A DNA stretch of 64,000 nt from Amycolatopsis antarctica (GCF_002262875.1 NZ_NKYE01000016.1:102511-166510), one strand, 5' to 3'. Counted from the first letter of the stretch, positions 52,394 to 62,745 are shown. Numbers and translations: made by a program. Notes: a model not told the origin generated them from the letters alone.

Positions 52394-52528
52394 CTGCGCT
52401 CCCGCGCGCCGAAGGTGGGCAACCATAGCGCGCTCACCAGCGCATATGACCGTTCGTGCGGCAATCGTTACGTGACGTGCACGTGCATCCGCGCACGCCG
52501 TTCGCGAGACGATCGGCGAGCCCGCGCG

Positions 52529-53749
52529 TCAGTCGAGCATCAGTACGTCGACCTCGGCGCCCTGCTCCAGTTCGGTCGCCGGCTCGTCCAGCACGATCAG
52601 GCAGTTCGCCTGCGTGAACGACGCGAGCAGGTGCGAACCGGGCCCGCCGCGGGGGCCGACCTCGCCGGTCACCGCTCCGCGCGCCTCGTCCCCCGGCGGG
52701 GTGTAGAAGCCGCGGCGGAACTGCCTGCGGCCGGCGGGAGAGCGCAGCGGCTCGGTGAGCCTGGCCCGCAGCTGCCTGCGGTCCACCACCGGATGCCCCA
52801 TCGCCGTCAGCAGTGCCGGGCGCAGGAAGGCCTCGAAGGAGACGAGCACGCTGACCGGATTTCCCGGCAGCGTCACCACCGGCACGCCGTTCCAGCGTCC
52901 GCTTCCCTGCGGGCCGCCCGGCTGCATCGCGACCTTCACGAACTCCACGCCCGCCCCGGTCAGCGCGTCCTTGACGACCTCGTACGCCCCCGCGCTGACC
53001 CCGCCCGAGGTGACCATCAGATCGGCATCGGCGAGCTTCGGTTCGACGGCCGCGCGGAACCGCTCGACGTCGTCCGCGACGCTGGAGACCGTCTCCACAT
53101 GGCAGCCGATCTCCCGCATGGCAGCGGCCAGCATGATGCTGTTCGACTCGTAGATCTGCCCGTACCGCAAGGGTTCCGGTGGCAGCACCAGCTCCGAACC
53201 GGTGGACACGACCAGCACCCTCGGCGGCGCGTGCACGGTGAGCGCGTCCAGTCCCACGGCCGCGGCGAGACCGAGCTGCGAGTGCCCGAGCACCATGCCC
53301 GCCGGCATCGCCAGCGAGCCCTTCGCGACGTCCTCACCGGTCCGCCGCAGATGGGTGCCGGGCGAGGACGGCGCTTCGATCCGCACGGTCACCGTGCCGC
53401 CGTCGGTCTTCTCCACCATGACGACGGCGTCGGCCCCCGGCGGCATCGGCGCCCCGGTCATGATCCGGTGCGCGGTACCCGGCTGCAGGGCGGGCACGTC
53501 CGTGCGCCCGGCCGGGATGTCGGCTTCCACCGGCAGTTCGACCGGACGCTCCGGGGTGGCGCCGACGACGTCCACCGAACGGACCGCGTATCCGTCCATC
53601 GCCGAGTTGTCGAACGGGGGCAGGGCGACGTCGGCGCGGACCTCCTCGGCGAGGACGAGGCCCGAGCATTCCGCCAGCGGACGCCGTACCGGCTTGCCGG
53701 TCCCGAGCAGGGCGGTGACGGTGGCGCGATGCGCTTCGACTGAGATCAC
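52529..53749 (-). CDS. moeA: Molybdopterin molybdotransferase
   Basis: 406 aa. Inserts molybdate into adenylylated molybdopterin. Motifs: LPPFDNSAMDGYAVRSVDVV, GTAHRIMTGAPMPPGADAVV, RTGEDVAKG, VLVVSTGSELV, YESNSIMLAAAMREIG, MVTSGGVSAGAYEVVKDAL and VTLPGNPVSVLVSFEAFLRP. GTG 53749 has GGGAGAGG 8 bp upstream and starts the protein (MISVEAHR) at the usual place; the in-frame start at 53857 would add 36 residues without family character. Divergent from the AIM24 pair. Syntenic with moeA2 of mycobacteria. Confidence 0.95.
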   Translation of the reverse strand: MISVEAHRATVTALLGTGKPVRRPLAECSGLVLAEEVRADVALPPFDNSAMDGYAVRSVDVVGATPERPVELPVEADIPAGRTDVPALQPGTAHRIMTGAPMPPGADAVVMVEKTDGGTVTVRIEAPSSPGTHLRRTGEDVAKGSLAMPAGMVLGHSQLGLAAAVGLDALTVHAPPRVLVVSTGSELVLPPEPLRYGQIYESNSIMLAAAMREIGCHVETVSSVADDVERFRAAVEPKLADADLMVTSGGVSAGAYEVVKDALTGAGVEFVKVAMQPGGPQGSGRWNGVPVVTLPGNPVSVLVSFEAFLRPALLTAMGHPVVDRRQLRARLTEPLRSPAGRRQFRRGFYTPPGDEARGAVTGEVGPRGGPGSHLLASFTQANCLIVLDEPATELEQGAEVDVLMLD

Positions 53750-53843
53750 CGGACCATCCTCTCCCGCTTTCCGCGTCGTGCAACACTTCTCCCCGCCCGG
53801 CGGCACGGCGGGCGGCAGGGGTGAGTCCGGAGGGGCGTGTCGA

Positions 53844-54521
53844 ATGCAGGTCAACATCCGTCAGCAGCCGTCGTTCGCGGTGGCCAGGCTGACGCTGGCG
53901 CCGGGCGAGCCCGCGCAGGTCGAGGCGGGCGCGATGCTCGCCACGAGCTACGGCGTCGCCGTCCAGTCCAACGCCCAGGGTGGCGTGATGAAGGGGCTGG
54001 GCCGGGCGTTCCTCTCCGGCGAGTCGTTCTTCATCTCCACCTACACCGCTCCGCAGAACGGCGGCTGGGTGGACGTGGCGCCGAACCTGCCAGGTGACAT
54101 CCAGGTGCTCAACCTCGACGGCAGGCAGGGCTGGTGTGTCACCCGCGGTTCCTGGCTGGCGTCCTCGCACGGCGTGCACACCGAGACCAGGTGGGGCGGC
54201 TTCGGCAAGCTGTTCGGCGGCGAGGGCGGTTTCCTCACCCACGCCACCGGGCAGGGCCAGCTCGTCATCGCCTGTTATGGCGCACTGGAGGCGGTGACGC
54301 TGCAGCCGGGCGAGATGATCACGATCGACTCGGGCCACGTCGTCGCCTACGCGGACACGGTCCAGTCCCAGACGCGGAAGGTCGCCTCGGGCATCATCCA
54401 GTCCGTGAAGAGCGGCGAGGGCCTGGTGTTCGACTTCGCGGGCCCCGGCCAGGTGCTCACCCAGACCCGCAACCCCTCGGGGCTGGCGGCCTGGGTGATC
54501 GCGCGGATCCCGCCGCGCTGA
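53844..54521 (+). CDS. AIM24-family protein, copy 1
   Basis: 225 aa beta-rich (TRAP-like/AIM24, DUF124) protein: PAQVEAGAMLATSYGVAVQS, GGVMKGLGRAFLSGESFFIS, QVLNLDGRQGWCVTRGSWLA, GGFGKLFGGEGGFLTHATGQ and GEMITIDSGHVVAYADTVQ. All core glycines of the family are present. Bacterial members are cytoplasmic oligomers of unclear role. ATG 53844 has GGAGGGG upstream. A shortened paralogue follows after 71 bp. Confidence 0.85.
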   Translation: MQVNIRQQPSFAVARLTLAPGEPAQVEAGAMLATSYGVAVQSNAQGGVMKGLGRAFLSGESFFISTYTAPQNGGWVDVAPNLPGDIQVLNLDGRQGWCVTRGSWLASSHGVHTETRWGGFGKLFGGEGGFLTHATGQGQLVIACYGALEAVTLQPGEMITIDSGHVVAYADTVQSQTRKVASGIIQSVKSGEGLVFDFAGPGQVLTQTRNPSGLAAWVIARIPPR

Positions 54522-54592
54522 AGCACCACCCGCGCGAGCGGTCACCGCGGCACGGCGGTGACGAAAACCCGGCGACGTCAGGAAGGGCGACG

Positions 54593-55219
54593 GTGGAGGT
54601 CACGACACGGCACACGCCGACATGCGGCGTCGCCCGGATCTCGCTCGCGTCCGGGGAGGCCGTGCAGGCCGCCTCGGACGCGATGGTGGCCAGCAGTTAC
54701 GGCGTCACCGAGACACGGCCCGTCCGGGGCGGTTCCCGCGCGCAGGCGCGGACCGGGCCGTCGATCTTCACCGCCCCGGCCGAGGGCGGCTGGATCGACC
54801 TGGCACCGCGCCGGATCGGTGACGTCTACCCGCTCGAGTTCGACGGGCACACCGGCTGGTGCGTGGCCAAGGACGCCATCCTCGCCAGGCCGTCCACCGT
54901 GCGGGTCGACCGCGAATGGCCGGCGCTGCACGCGCTTTTCGGTGGCGACGCCGGATTCCTCGACCACCACGGCGGCGTCGGCCCGCTGGTGCTCGCCTGC
55001 GCGGGCCCGGTCGACGCGTTCACCCTCTCCCGGGGCGAGGTGATCACCGTCAGCCCGGGCTTCCTGCTCGCGTATCCGGACACCGTCCAGTGCAGGCTGC
55101 GCGCGATGGACCCGTCCGGGCCGCAGTCGGTCCGGACCGGCGAAGGGCTCGCGCTCGACTTCGCCGGTCCCGGAACGGTACTCGTGCAGGCGCGGAATCC
55201 ACGGCTTCCGGTCGGCTGA
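54593..55219 (+). CDS. AIM24-family protein, divergent copy 2
   Basis: 208 aa. Clearly related to the preceding gene: SGEAVQAASDAMVASSYGVT, EFDGHTGWCVAKDAILARPS, GGDAGFLDHHGGVGPLVLAC, GEVITVSPGFLLAYPDTVQC. It has lost the GLGRAFLSGESFF segment of copy 1, replaced by RGGSRAQARTGPSIFTAP, and its end is shorter. It looks like a tandem duplicate that has diverged, perhaps as a hetero-oligomer partner. GTG 54593 is preceded by GGAAGGG. Confidence 0.78.
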   Translation: MEVTTRHTPTCGVARISLASGEAVQAASDAMVASSYGVTETRPVRGGSRAQARTGPSIFTAPAEGGWIDLAPRRIGDVYPLEFDGHTGWCVAKDAILARPSTVRVDREWPALHALFGGDAGFLDHHGGVGPLVLACAGPVDAFTLSRGEVITVSPGFLLAYPDTVQCRLRAMDPSGPQSVRTGEGLALDFAGPGTVLVQARNPRLPVG

Positions 55220-55342
55220 AGTGCACTGATCGCCGATTGCCGGGGGCCGGGATTGCGGTAGCGTGGCTTCCGGTCCGGGTGGTGCCGGGGCGTAGCCGGC
55301 ACCCGTCTCTCCGGCTCGGTTCTCAGGCACGAGGAGGACGCC

Positions 55343-55546
55343 GTGGCTGTTGGCACGGTCAAGTGGTTCAACTCCGAAAAGGGCTACGGGTTCATCGAGA
55401 GTCCGGGCGGGGCGGACGTTTTCGTCCACTACTCCGCCATCCAGTCCGAGGGATTCCGCACCTTGGACGAGGGCGATCGCGTCGAGTTCGAGGTCAAGTC
55501 CGGCCAGGACGGCCGGAACCAGGCGGCGGACGTCCGAAAAGTCTGA
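55343..55546 (+). CDS. Cold-shock domain protein
   Basis: 67 aa, one cold-shock domain: GTVKWFNSEKGYGFIES (RNP1 KGYGFI) and ADVFVHYSAIQSEGFRTLDE (RNP2 VFVHY, with Tyr where Phe or Ser is usual). RNA chaperone that prevents secondary structure. GTG 55343 with GAGGAGGA upstream. It stands alone, between AIM24 and a protein-kinase gene. Confidence 0.95.
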   Translation: MAVGTVKWFNSEKGYGFIESPGGADVFVHYSAIQSEGFRTLDEGDRVEFEVKSGQDGRNQAADVRKV

Positions 55547-55619
55547 TGCCCTCGGTGCCCGCGCGGGGTTCGGGCGAACCCCCCACAGGCTCCGATCCCA
55601 GGACGTTAGGCTTCCCCGC

Positions 55620-57191
55620 GTGACAGGCGATGTGTCGGGGGACCTCACCGGTCGTCGGCTGGGCAACTACCGCATCGACGGTGTGCTCGGCAAGGGCGGC
55701 ATGAGCGTGATGTACCGGGCCACCGACGTGCGGCTCGGTCGCAAGGTGGCGCTCAAGGTGATCGGCGATCACCTCGGCGCGGACGCCGAGTTCCGTGAAC
55801 GCTTCGTCGACGAGGCCCGCAACACCTCGGCGATCGACCACGCCAACGTCGTGCCCGTGTACGACTTCGGCGAGCTCGACGGGATGCTCTACATCGCCAT
55901 GCGCCTCGTCGACGGCGCCGATCTGGCCAGCCTCATCGGCGGCTCGCCGATGGAACGCGAGCGCGCCCTCGCGCTGCTCGACCAGGTCGCCGACGCGCTC
56001 GACTCGCTGCACGAACGTGGTCTGGTCCACCTCGACGTCAAGCCGGCCAACGTGCTGGTGACCAGTCGGGAGTCCTCGCGCGAACACGTCTACGTCGCCG
56101 ACTTCGGCCTGACCCGAAGGGGCGCCACCGGACACCGCACCCGCGGCGGGGACTTCCTCGGCTCGCCCACCTACGCCGCGCCCGAGCACCTGCGCGGCGA
56201 ACCGCTGGACGGCCGCACCGACCAGTACGCGCTCGCCTGCGTCGTCTACGCCTGCCTCACCGGCAGCCCGCCGTACAAGGGCGATGTGCCGACCGTGATC
56301 AAGGGGCACCTCGGCGCGGATCCACCGTCGGTGGCCAGGGTGGTGAACCTGCCTGCCGGAATCGACGACGTCATCCGCAAGGGCATGGCGAAGAACCCGA
56401 ACGACAGGTATCCCTCCTGCGTCGAACTGATCGCCGCGGCGCGCCGCGCCCTGGTCACCACGGGGGAGAGTGCCGTCGTGGGGGCGGCGGGTGCCCAGGG
56501 GACCGGCCACCAGGCGCACCCGGGCGGTCCGCACCAGAACAACGGGCAGCAAGGCCCGCCGCATCAGGGTCAGGGGGACATGATGCACGGTCAGCAGCCA
56601 CCGCCGGGACCGCACCAGGGCGGTCCGCCGCAGGGGCCGCCGCCGGGGTACGGACAGGGCAGGCCGGGTGGTCAGCAACCGTGGACCGGTGGCCCGCAGC
56701 AGGGGCCACCGCCCGGTCAGTCGCCCCAGGGCCCGCCACCTGGTTACGGACAGCAGCCCGGTCCCGGTTACGGCAGGCCGTCCGGACCGGGCACGCCTCC
56801 GCAGGGGCTCGGCGCACCGCCGCAGGGCGGCATGCAGGGCGGTATGCAGGGACCGCCGCCGGGTTACGGCAGGCAGCCCGAGCCGGTCCGGTTGCGCCCG
56901 CCCGCTCCCGCGGGCAGCTCGGCCTTCGCGCAGAACGGACCGGGAAAGTCGAACGGGAAGCGCTGGATCGCTCCGCTGATCGTCGGCATCCTGCTGATCG
57001 CGGCCATCGTCACGACGATCGTGCTGGTGACCGGCGAGGATTCCGAGGAGCCGAGCTCGCCGACCGGAACCAACGCGCCCGCGCCCGAGATCCCGGTCGA
57101 CCCGGGTGGCTCGGCCACCAGAGAACCGGGCGAGTCGTCGAGCCGGAAGCCGATTCCCACGTCTATCCCGATCCAGCCGCCCGCGGGCTGA
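55620..57191 (+). CDS. Serine/threonine protein kinase (PknB-type, membrane-anchored)
   Basis: 523 aa. Kinase domain (about 10-275): LGKGGMSVMYRATDVRLGRK (Gly loop), VALKVIGDHL (Lys), HLDVKPANVL (catalytic loop, about 139), VADFGLTRRG (DFG) and GSPTYAAPEHLRG. The catalytic loop is HLD rather than HRD, a non-RD kinase, which suggests activation-loop phosphorylation is less important. Then a Pro/Gly/Gln-rich linker (about 290-440), one membrane helix (APLIVGILLIAAIVTTIVLV, about 450-472) and a 50-residue extracellular tail without PASTA repeats. GTG 55620. Just upstream of groEL and its CIRCE sites. Confidence 0.92.
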   Translation: MTGDVSGDLTGRRLGNYRIDGVLGKGGMSVMYRATDVRLGRKVALKVIGDHLGADAEFRERFVDEARNTSAIDHANVVPVYDFGELDGMLYIAMRLVDGADLASLIGGSPMERERALALLDQVADALDSLHERGLVHLDVKPANVLVTSRESSREHVYVADFGLTRRGATGHRTRGGDFLGSPTYAAPEHLRGEPLDGRTDQYALACVVYACLTGSPPYKGDVPTVIKGHLGADPPSVARVVNLPAGIDDVIRKGMAKNPNDRYPSCVELIAAARRALVTTGESAVVGAAGAQGTGHQAHPGGPHQNNGQQGPPHQGQGDMMHGQQPPPGPHQGGPPQGPPPGYGQGRPGGQQPWTGGPQQGPPPGQSPQGPPPGYGQQPGPGYGRPSGPGTPPQGLGAPPQGGMQGGMQGPPPGYGRQPEPVRLRPPAPAGSSAFAQNGPGKSNGKRWIAPLIVGILLIAAIVTTIVLVTGEDSEEPSSPTGTNAPAPEIPVDPGGSATREPGESSSRKPIPTSIPIQPPAG

Positions 57192-57223
57192 GAGCCTTCC
57201 CACGCCGCCCGGGCGGGCCGTTT

Positions 57224-57250
57224 CTTGCACTCCCACCCGGAGAGTGCTAA
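57224..57250. promoter_or_regulatory. CIRCE operator 1 (HrcA) before groEL
   Basis: CTTGCACTC-N9-GAGTGCTAA, a CIRCE element with seven of nine consensus bases in the left arm and all nine in the right. Heat-shock repression by HrcA is expected. It lies 195 bp upstream of the groEL start, 33 bp after the kinase stop. Confidence 0.9.
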
Positions 57251-57258
57251 AACCGGAG

Positions 57259-57285
57259 TTAGCACTCAACGCCGTTGAGTGCCAG
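57259..57285. promoter_or_regulatory. CIRCE operator 2 (HrcA) before groEL
   Basis: TTAGCACTC-N9-GAGTGCCAG; the left arm is perfect, the right arm has two changes. Tandem to operator 1 with a centre distance of 35 bp, so two HrcA dimers could bind on nearly opposite or adjacent faces. The promoter presumably overlaps this region. Confidence 0.9.
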
Positions 57286-57444
57286 GTGGGCGGTCGCCGA
57301 TCGCTCATCTGAAGGTCGGGACGGTGAGACCGTTCGGTTTTCCGAGCTGGTCGTCCGTCGCGGGCACCGAGCCTGGCCGAGGACGTGTCCTGCTGCCGCT
57401 ATCCACTACGGCGGCGGCATCCAATACCGGAGGACCACACCGTA

Positions 57445-59076
<1,632 letters not shown>

Positions 59077-59099
59077 TCTAGAGGCCCAGCCTGTACGAA

Positions 59100-59140
59100 C
59101 GAGGAGGCCCGGACACGCTCAGCGTGTCCGGGCCTCCTCG
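59100..59140. terminator. groEL terminator hairpin
   Basis: Perfect 19-bp stem, arms CGAGGAGGCCCGGACACGC and GCGTGTCCGGGCCTCCTCG with a 3-nt loop TCA, 23 bp after the groEL stop. The following CGTTCCC has only a short pyrimidine stretch. Confidence 0.92.
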
Positions 59141-59174
59141 CGTTCCCACCCCCACCCCGGTTCCCCGCCCCGCC

Positions 59175-59284
59175 GTGTCGGGCGGTACGGCAGGTCGTGT
59201 CGTGCGGTGCGGCACCCTGTGTCGGGCGGTGCGGCAGGTCGTGTCGTGCGGTGCGGCACCCTGTGTCGGGCGGTGCGGCAGACG
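59175..59284. repeat. Tandem repeat array, five 22-bp units alternating in two versions
   Basis: Units alternate A-B-A-B-A'. A is GTGTCGGGCG followed by GTGCGGCAGGTC (the first unit has TA for TG), B is GTGTCGTGCG followed by GTGCGGCACCCT. Boundaries 59175, 59197, 59219, 59241, 59263. The array ends 1 bp before the stop codon of the leftward PspC-domain gene. Similar in period and sequence to the array at 63721-64000. Confidence 0.93.
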
Positions 59285-59285
59285 G

Positions 59286-59507
59286 TCAGTCCTGCTGTTC
59301 CTCCGGCATCAGGATCCAGCAGACGGCGTAGATCAGCACCGGTGTGCCGATCCCGAGAATCGTCGCGGCGACGAAGAGGATCCGCATCAGGGCGGCGTCG
59401 ATGCCGAGCAGCTTGGCCCAGCCGCCGCACACACCCGCGACCATGCGGTCGTTCGCGCTTCGGCGGAGTTTCGCGGTGGTCGATTTCGTGTGCATCTCCT
59501 GTGTCAT
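59286..59507 (-). CDS. PspC-domain membrane protein
   Basis: 73 aa. KLRRSANDRMVAGVCGGWAK and LLGIDAALMRILFVAATILG with the closing IYAVCWILMPEE are the PspC domain (a short amphipathic start followed by one or two membrane helices), used in envelope-stress responses. ATG 59507 gives the normal length; the longer upstream reading has no family character. The stop is immediately next to the tandem repeats, so its 3' UTR contains them. Confidence 0.9.
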   Translation of the reverse strand: MTQEMHTKSTTAKLRRSANDRMVAGVCGGWAKLLGIDAALMRILFVAATILGIGTPVLIYAVCWILMPEEQQD

Positions 59508-59622
59508 GTCTCCATCCTCGGCCGGCGGGCCGACGCGCACATCGGGGAACGGCCCCGGTTCGACCCGGATCCGCCGCCCCCGGGAAACCCTGATGCCGTC
59601 GGGGTGACGCCCTCGCGAATCC

Positions 59623-60564
59623 TCAGCCGGCCAGGGTGCGCACGCGATCCAGCCGGGCCAGCCAGCGGTCACGTGTCGCTTCGCCGGCGAGGTGCGCCTC
59701 GGCCAGATCCGGGACGGGAGCGGTCGGCGGCACCGGAAGGTGACCATCCACAGGGGACAGTGTCGCCGAGGTGACATCGTTGCGCAGCAGGGATATGGTG
59801 CCGAGTCCGCAGGCGAAATCGAGCCGCGGCAACGCTCCTGCGAGCGCCAGCCCGGCGGCCAGGCCCACGCTGCTCTCCAGCGCGGACGAGACGACGCATG
59901 GCAGGCCGCACGCCTCGGCAACCTCCAGCGCCCGCCGGACGCCGCCGAGCGGGGCGACCTTCAGTACGGCGACGTCGGCTGCCCCGGCAACGGCCACCCG
60001 CAGCGGATCCTCCGCGCGCCGGATCGACTCGTCCGCGGCGATCCGGACGTCGACCCGGCGCCGTACCCTGGCCAGTTCCGCCACCGAAGCGCACGGCTGC
60101 TCGACGTACTCCAGCCCGCCGGCGGCCCGGTCCAGTTCCCGGATCGCGGAGACGGCGTCGTCTACCTCCCAGGCGGCGTTGGCGTCCACCCGGATCGCCC
60201 CGTCCGGTCCGAGCGCCTCGCGGACCGCGGCCAGACGTTCGCAATCCTCCACAGTGGACGATCTGGGATCGGCGACCTTCACTTTCGCCGTGCGGCAACC
60301 GGAGGCAGCCACGAGCTCGTGCGCCCGCTCCGGCGTCACCACCGGCACCGTGGTGTTCACCGGGACCTGGTCGCGGACCGGTGCGGGCCAGCCGTGCTCG
60401 CTCGCTTCGACGGCGGAGGTCAGCCACGGCACGGCCTCGGTGTCGGAGTACTCGTCGAAAGGGCAGAACTCTCCCCAGCCGGCTCGCCCGCGCAGCAATA
60501 CGCCCTCGCGCACGGTGATCCCGCGAAACCGGTCACGGAGGCCGATCGCGTAGACCTGAGGCAT
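59623..60564 (-). CDS. menC: o-Succinylbenzoate synthase
   Basis: 313 aa enolase-superfamily enzyme of menaquinone synthesis; dehydrates SHCHC to OSB. Catalytic residues in the expected order: CRTAKVKVADP (KxK, about residue 100), AIRVDANAAWEVDDA, LEYVEQPCASV, VRIAADESIRR (metal Asp/Glu/Asp), and VAVLKVAPLGGVR (second Lys). GWGEFCPFDEYSD near the start is typical of the actinobacterial form. The ATG shares its A with the stop of the upstream SUFU-like gene (TGATG), so translation is coupled. Confidence 0.93.
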   Translation of the reverse strand: MPQVYAIGLRDRFRGITVREGVLLRGRAGWGEFCPFDEYSDTEAVPWLTSAVEASEHGWPAPVRDQVPVNTTVPVVTPERAHELVAASGCRTAKVKVADPRSSTVEDCERLAAVREALGPDGAIRVDANAAWEVDDAVSAIRELDRAAGGLEYVEQPCASVAELARVRRRVDVRIAADESIRRAEDPLRVAVAGAADVAVLKVAPLGGVRRALEVAEACGLPCVVSSALESSVGLAAGLALAGALPRLDFACGLGTISLLRNDVTSATLSPVDGHLPVPPTAPVPDLAEAHLAGEATRDRWLARLDRVRTLAG

Positions 60565-61145
60565 CAGACGGCCGAGTCGCGTTCGATGTCGAGCACGTCG
60601 GTGCCGTGTTCGGTCCACAGTTCGCGCAGCCGCGTGACGCCCTGCTCCGTGGCCAGCGCCAGCTCGGGCGCGGTCGCCGGCACCAGCGTCATCACCTGGA
60701 GCGTCGCCGTCCCGGTGTCATCGTGGAAAGTGTCGAACTCCTCGGGGAAGTACGGGTGCGGTCCGCTGATCGCACCGTGCACAGCCGTTCCGGTGAACAG
60801 TGGCCGCCCGTTGTCGAGAATCGTGTCGTCCTCGACGCCGGTCTCCCGCTCCATGGCGAGCCCGCAAACGGTGTCGACCAGGTGCCGGGCGGCCTCCGCC
60901 TGCCCGGCGCGCAGCGTGCAGGCCAGTTCCTGTTCGAGAGAGACGCGCAGGGCCTGGAAGCGCAGGCCGTTGCTGACCACGGTCACCGGGCCGTCTCCGG
61001 GCAGAGCGTAGAAGGCGAGCGCGTAACCACGGTTGCCGCCGCGCACCGTGGGCGGTTCCGCACCCGTGCACGTTCCGGCGTGGCTTTCGAGATGCTCGAT
61101 CAGTCCGGTGAAGCGCTCCGGATGCCGGGCCGCGTCGGTGTCCAT
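60564..61145 (-). CDS. Suppressor-of-fused (SUFU)-like domain protein
   Basis: 193 aa. The pattern fits the bacterial SUFU family: LAFYALPGDGPVTVVSNGLR, ALRVSLEQELACTLRAGQAE, DNGRPLFTGTAVHGAISGPH and the closing LQVMTLVPATAPELALATEQ with GVTRLRELW and VLDIERD. In bacteria the family is often linked to immunity or polymorphic toxins, but here it precedes and overlaps menC, so a housekeeping or regulatory role is equally possible. Start ATG 61145 or ATG 61166; neither has a strong ribosome-binding site. Confidence 0.7.
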   Translation of the reverse strand: MDTDAARHPERFTGLIEHLESHAGTCTGAEPPTVRGGNRGYALAFYALPGDGPVTVVSNGLRFQALRVSLEQELACTLRAGQAEAARHLVDTVCGLAMERETGVEDDTILDNGRPLFTGTAVHGAISGPHPYFPEEFDTFHDDTGTATLQVMTLVPATAPELALATEQGVTRLRELWTEHGTDVLDIERDSAV

Positions 61146-61259
61146 GGCGTCATCATCGCAAGTCATCCTCGCGGTCCCGGTCCGCGGTCACGTTTGCCGG
61201 TGCCCTGCCGGTGGTAGTCCCGGGTTGCACAACAACGACTACTTGAAGGAGTGACAACT

Positions 61260-61832
61260 GTGGCGGACACACTGAAGGGCCTACGCGTGGCATTCCTGGT
61301 CGCTCCCGAAGGGATCGAACAGGTTGAACTGACGGAGCCGTGGAAGGCGGTCGAGGAAGCGGGCGGGCAGCCCGAACTCGTCTCGACGGCGCCCGGCAGC
61401 GTGCAGGCCTTCAACCACCTCGACAAGGCTGACACGTTCACCGTGGACAAGGTGGTCACCGAGGTCTCGCCCGACGACTACGACGCCCTGGTGCTGCCGG
61501 GTGGTGTGGCGAACCCCGACTACCTGCGCACCATCCCGAACGCCGTGCGATTCGCCGGAGAGTTCTTCTCCCAGCAGAAGCCGGTCGCGGCGATCTGCCA
61601 CGCGCCGTGGACGTTGATCGAGGCCGACGTGCTGCGCGGCCGCCGGATGACCTCGTGGCCGAGCCTGCAGACCGACCTGCGCAACGCGGGGGCCGAGTGG
61701 GTGGACGAGGAAGTCGTCGTGGATTCCGGTTTCGTCACCTCCCGTAACCCCGACGACCTTCCGGCTTTCACCGCGAAGCTGGTCGAGGAGATCGCCGAGG
61801 GCAAGCACCGGGCGCAGGCGCGCAGCGCCTGA
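61260..61832 (+). CDS. DJ-1/PfpI-family protein (type 1 glutamine amidotransferase-like)
   Basis: 190 aa. LRVAFLVAPEGIEQVELTEP, DYDALVLPGGVANPDYLR (with the family Glu in the first part), and the nucleophile elbow PVAAICHAPWTLIEADVL with Cys near residue 113 followed by His. Members are glyoxalase III/deglycase-like or proteases, usually stress-protective. GTG 61260 has AAGGAG 8 bp upstream, which I prefer to GTG 61251 overlapping that site. Single gene, divergent from the SUFU-menC unit. Confidence 0.9.
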   Translation: MADTLKGLRVAFLVAPEGIEQVELTEPWKAVEEAGGQPELVSTAPGSVQAFNHLDKADTFTVDKVVTEVSPDDYDALVLPGGVANPDYLRTIPNAVRFAGEFFSQQKPVAAICHAPWTLIEADVLRGRRMTSWPSLQTDLRNAGAEWVDEEVVVDSGFVTSRNPDDLPAFTAKLVEEIAEGKHRAQARSA

Positions 61833-61863
61833 TCCACTGCGCAGCGATGGCGTCGACGTCCGA

Positions 61864-62745
61864 TCAGGACGTCGGCGCTTTTCGCGTTCCCAACCGTTCG
61901 GCGAGTGCGATCGCATCCTCCGGGGCGTGCACCTTGACGTCGTTGTCGAAGTAGGCGAACACGTCCCGGCGGGCCCGCACGGGGGCAGGGGCGAGGAGGC
62001 AACCAGATCGCGGACGGCGACCGTCTCGCCAGGCGCGGATCCGCCTCTCCCAGTCGTCGAGTGCGGTTCGGGAGTAGCCGCTCGCGTACAGCTCCTTGTC
62101 GCCGTGCAGACGCAGGTAGACGAAGTCGGCCGTGACGTCCTCCAGGTACGGCCAGGTGCCCGCACTGTCCGCCACCACGAGGCCGATATCGTTGTACCGC
62201 AACAGTTTCACGCACTCACTTGTCGCGAAACTCGGATGCCGAACCTCGAGGGCGTGCCGCAGCGGCCGGTGCGCACCGGGCTTCGTGTACGGCTCGGCCT
62301 TGAGCTTCCCGTCGTACCCTCTCGCTAGTCGTCCCGCCGCTGTGCTGGTGCGGGGGAGTTCGTCGAAGAAGGCGGACAACCGGTCAGCGTCGAAGGCCAT
62401 TCGCGGGGGCAGTTGCCACAGGAAGGGCCCCAGCTTGTGGCCGAGGGCGAGCACGCCCGAGGCGAAGAAGTTGGCCAGCGGGGTGCCGACATCGCGCAAC
62501 TGCTTCAGGTGCGTGATGAACCGCCCGCCCTTGACGGCGAACACGAAGTCGTCCGGTGTGTCCTCGAACCACTGCCGGAAACGTTCCGGTCGTTGAAGCG
62601 AGTAGAAAGTGCCGTTGATCTCCGCGGTGGACAGTCGGTGTGACAGGTATTCCAGTTCCCGCCGATGCGGCAGGCCCTTCGGGTAGAACTCGCCGCGCCA
62701 CGGCGGATACACCCACCCCGACGTACCGATCCGAACCTGGCTCAC
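61864..62745 (-). CDS. DUF72-family protein
   Basis: 293 aa TIM-barrel-like protein. Typical stretches: RIGTSGWVYPPWRGEFYPKG, EINGTFYSLQRPERFRQWFE, FAVKGGRFITHLKQLRDVG, FLWQLPPRMAFDADRLSAFF, LEVRHPSF, and FVYLRLHGDKELYASGYSRT. The biochemical role of DUF72 is not settled. GTG 62745 with GGAGGTG upstream; the longer in-frame reading to 62799 lacks family character. The region 62015-61960 reads RDGRRPRSGCLLAPAPVRAR, an odd Arg/Pro-rich insertion where homologues have a conserved strand, possibly a local frame disturbance. Confidence 0.85.
   Translation of the reverse strand: MSQVRIGTSGWVYPPWRGEFYPKGLPHRRELEYLSHRLSTAEINGTFYSLQRPERFRQWFEDTPDDFVFAVKGGRFITHLKQLRDVGTPLANFFASGVLALGHKLGPFLWQLPPRMAFDADRLSAFFDELPRTSTAAGRLARGYDGKLKAEPYTKPGAHRPLRHALEVRHPSFATSECVKLLRYNDIGLVVADSAGTWPYLEDVTADFVYLRLHGDKELYASGYSRTALDDWERRIRAWRDGRRPRSGCLLAPAPVRARRDVFAYFDNDVKVHAPEDAIALAERLGTRKAPTS

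Noticed and set aside
57192..57444. A groES gene directly upstream of groEL.
   Set aside because: The 253-bp gap holds two CIRCE operators and no GroES-like frame. The chaperonin is of the groEL2 type, which usually stands without groES.
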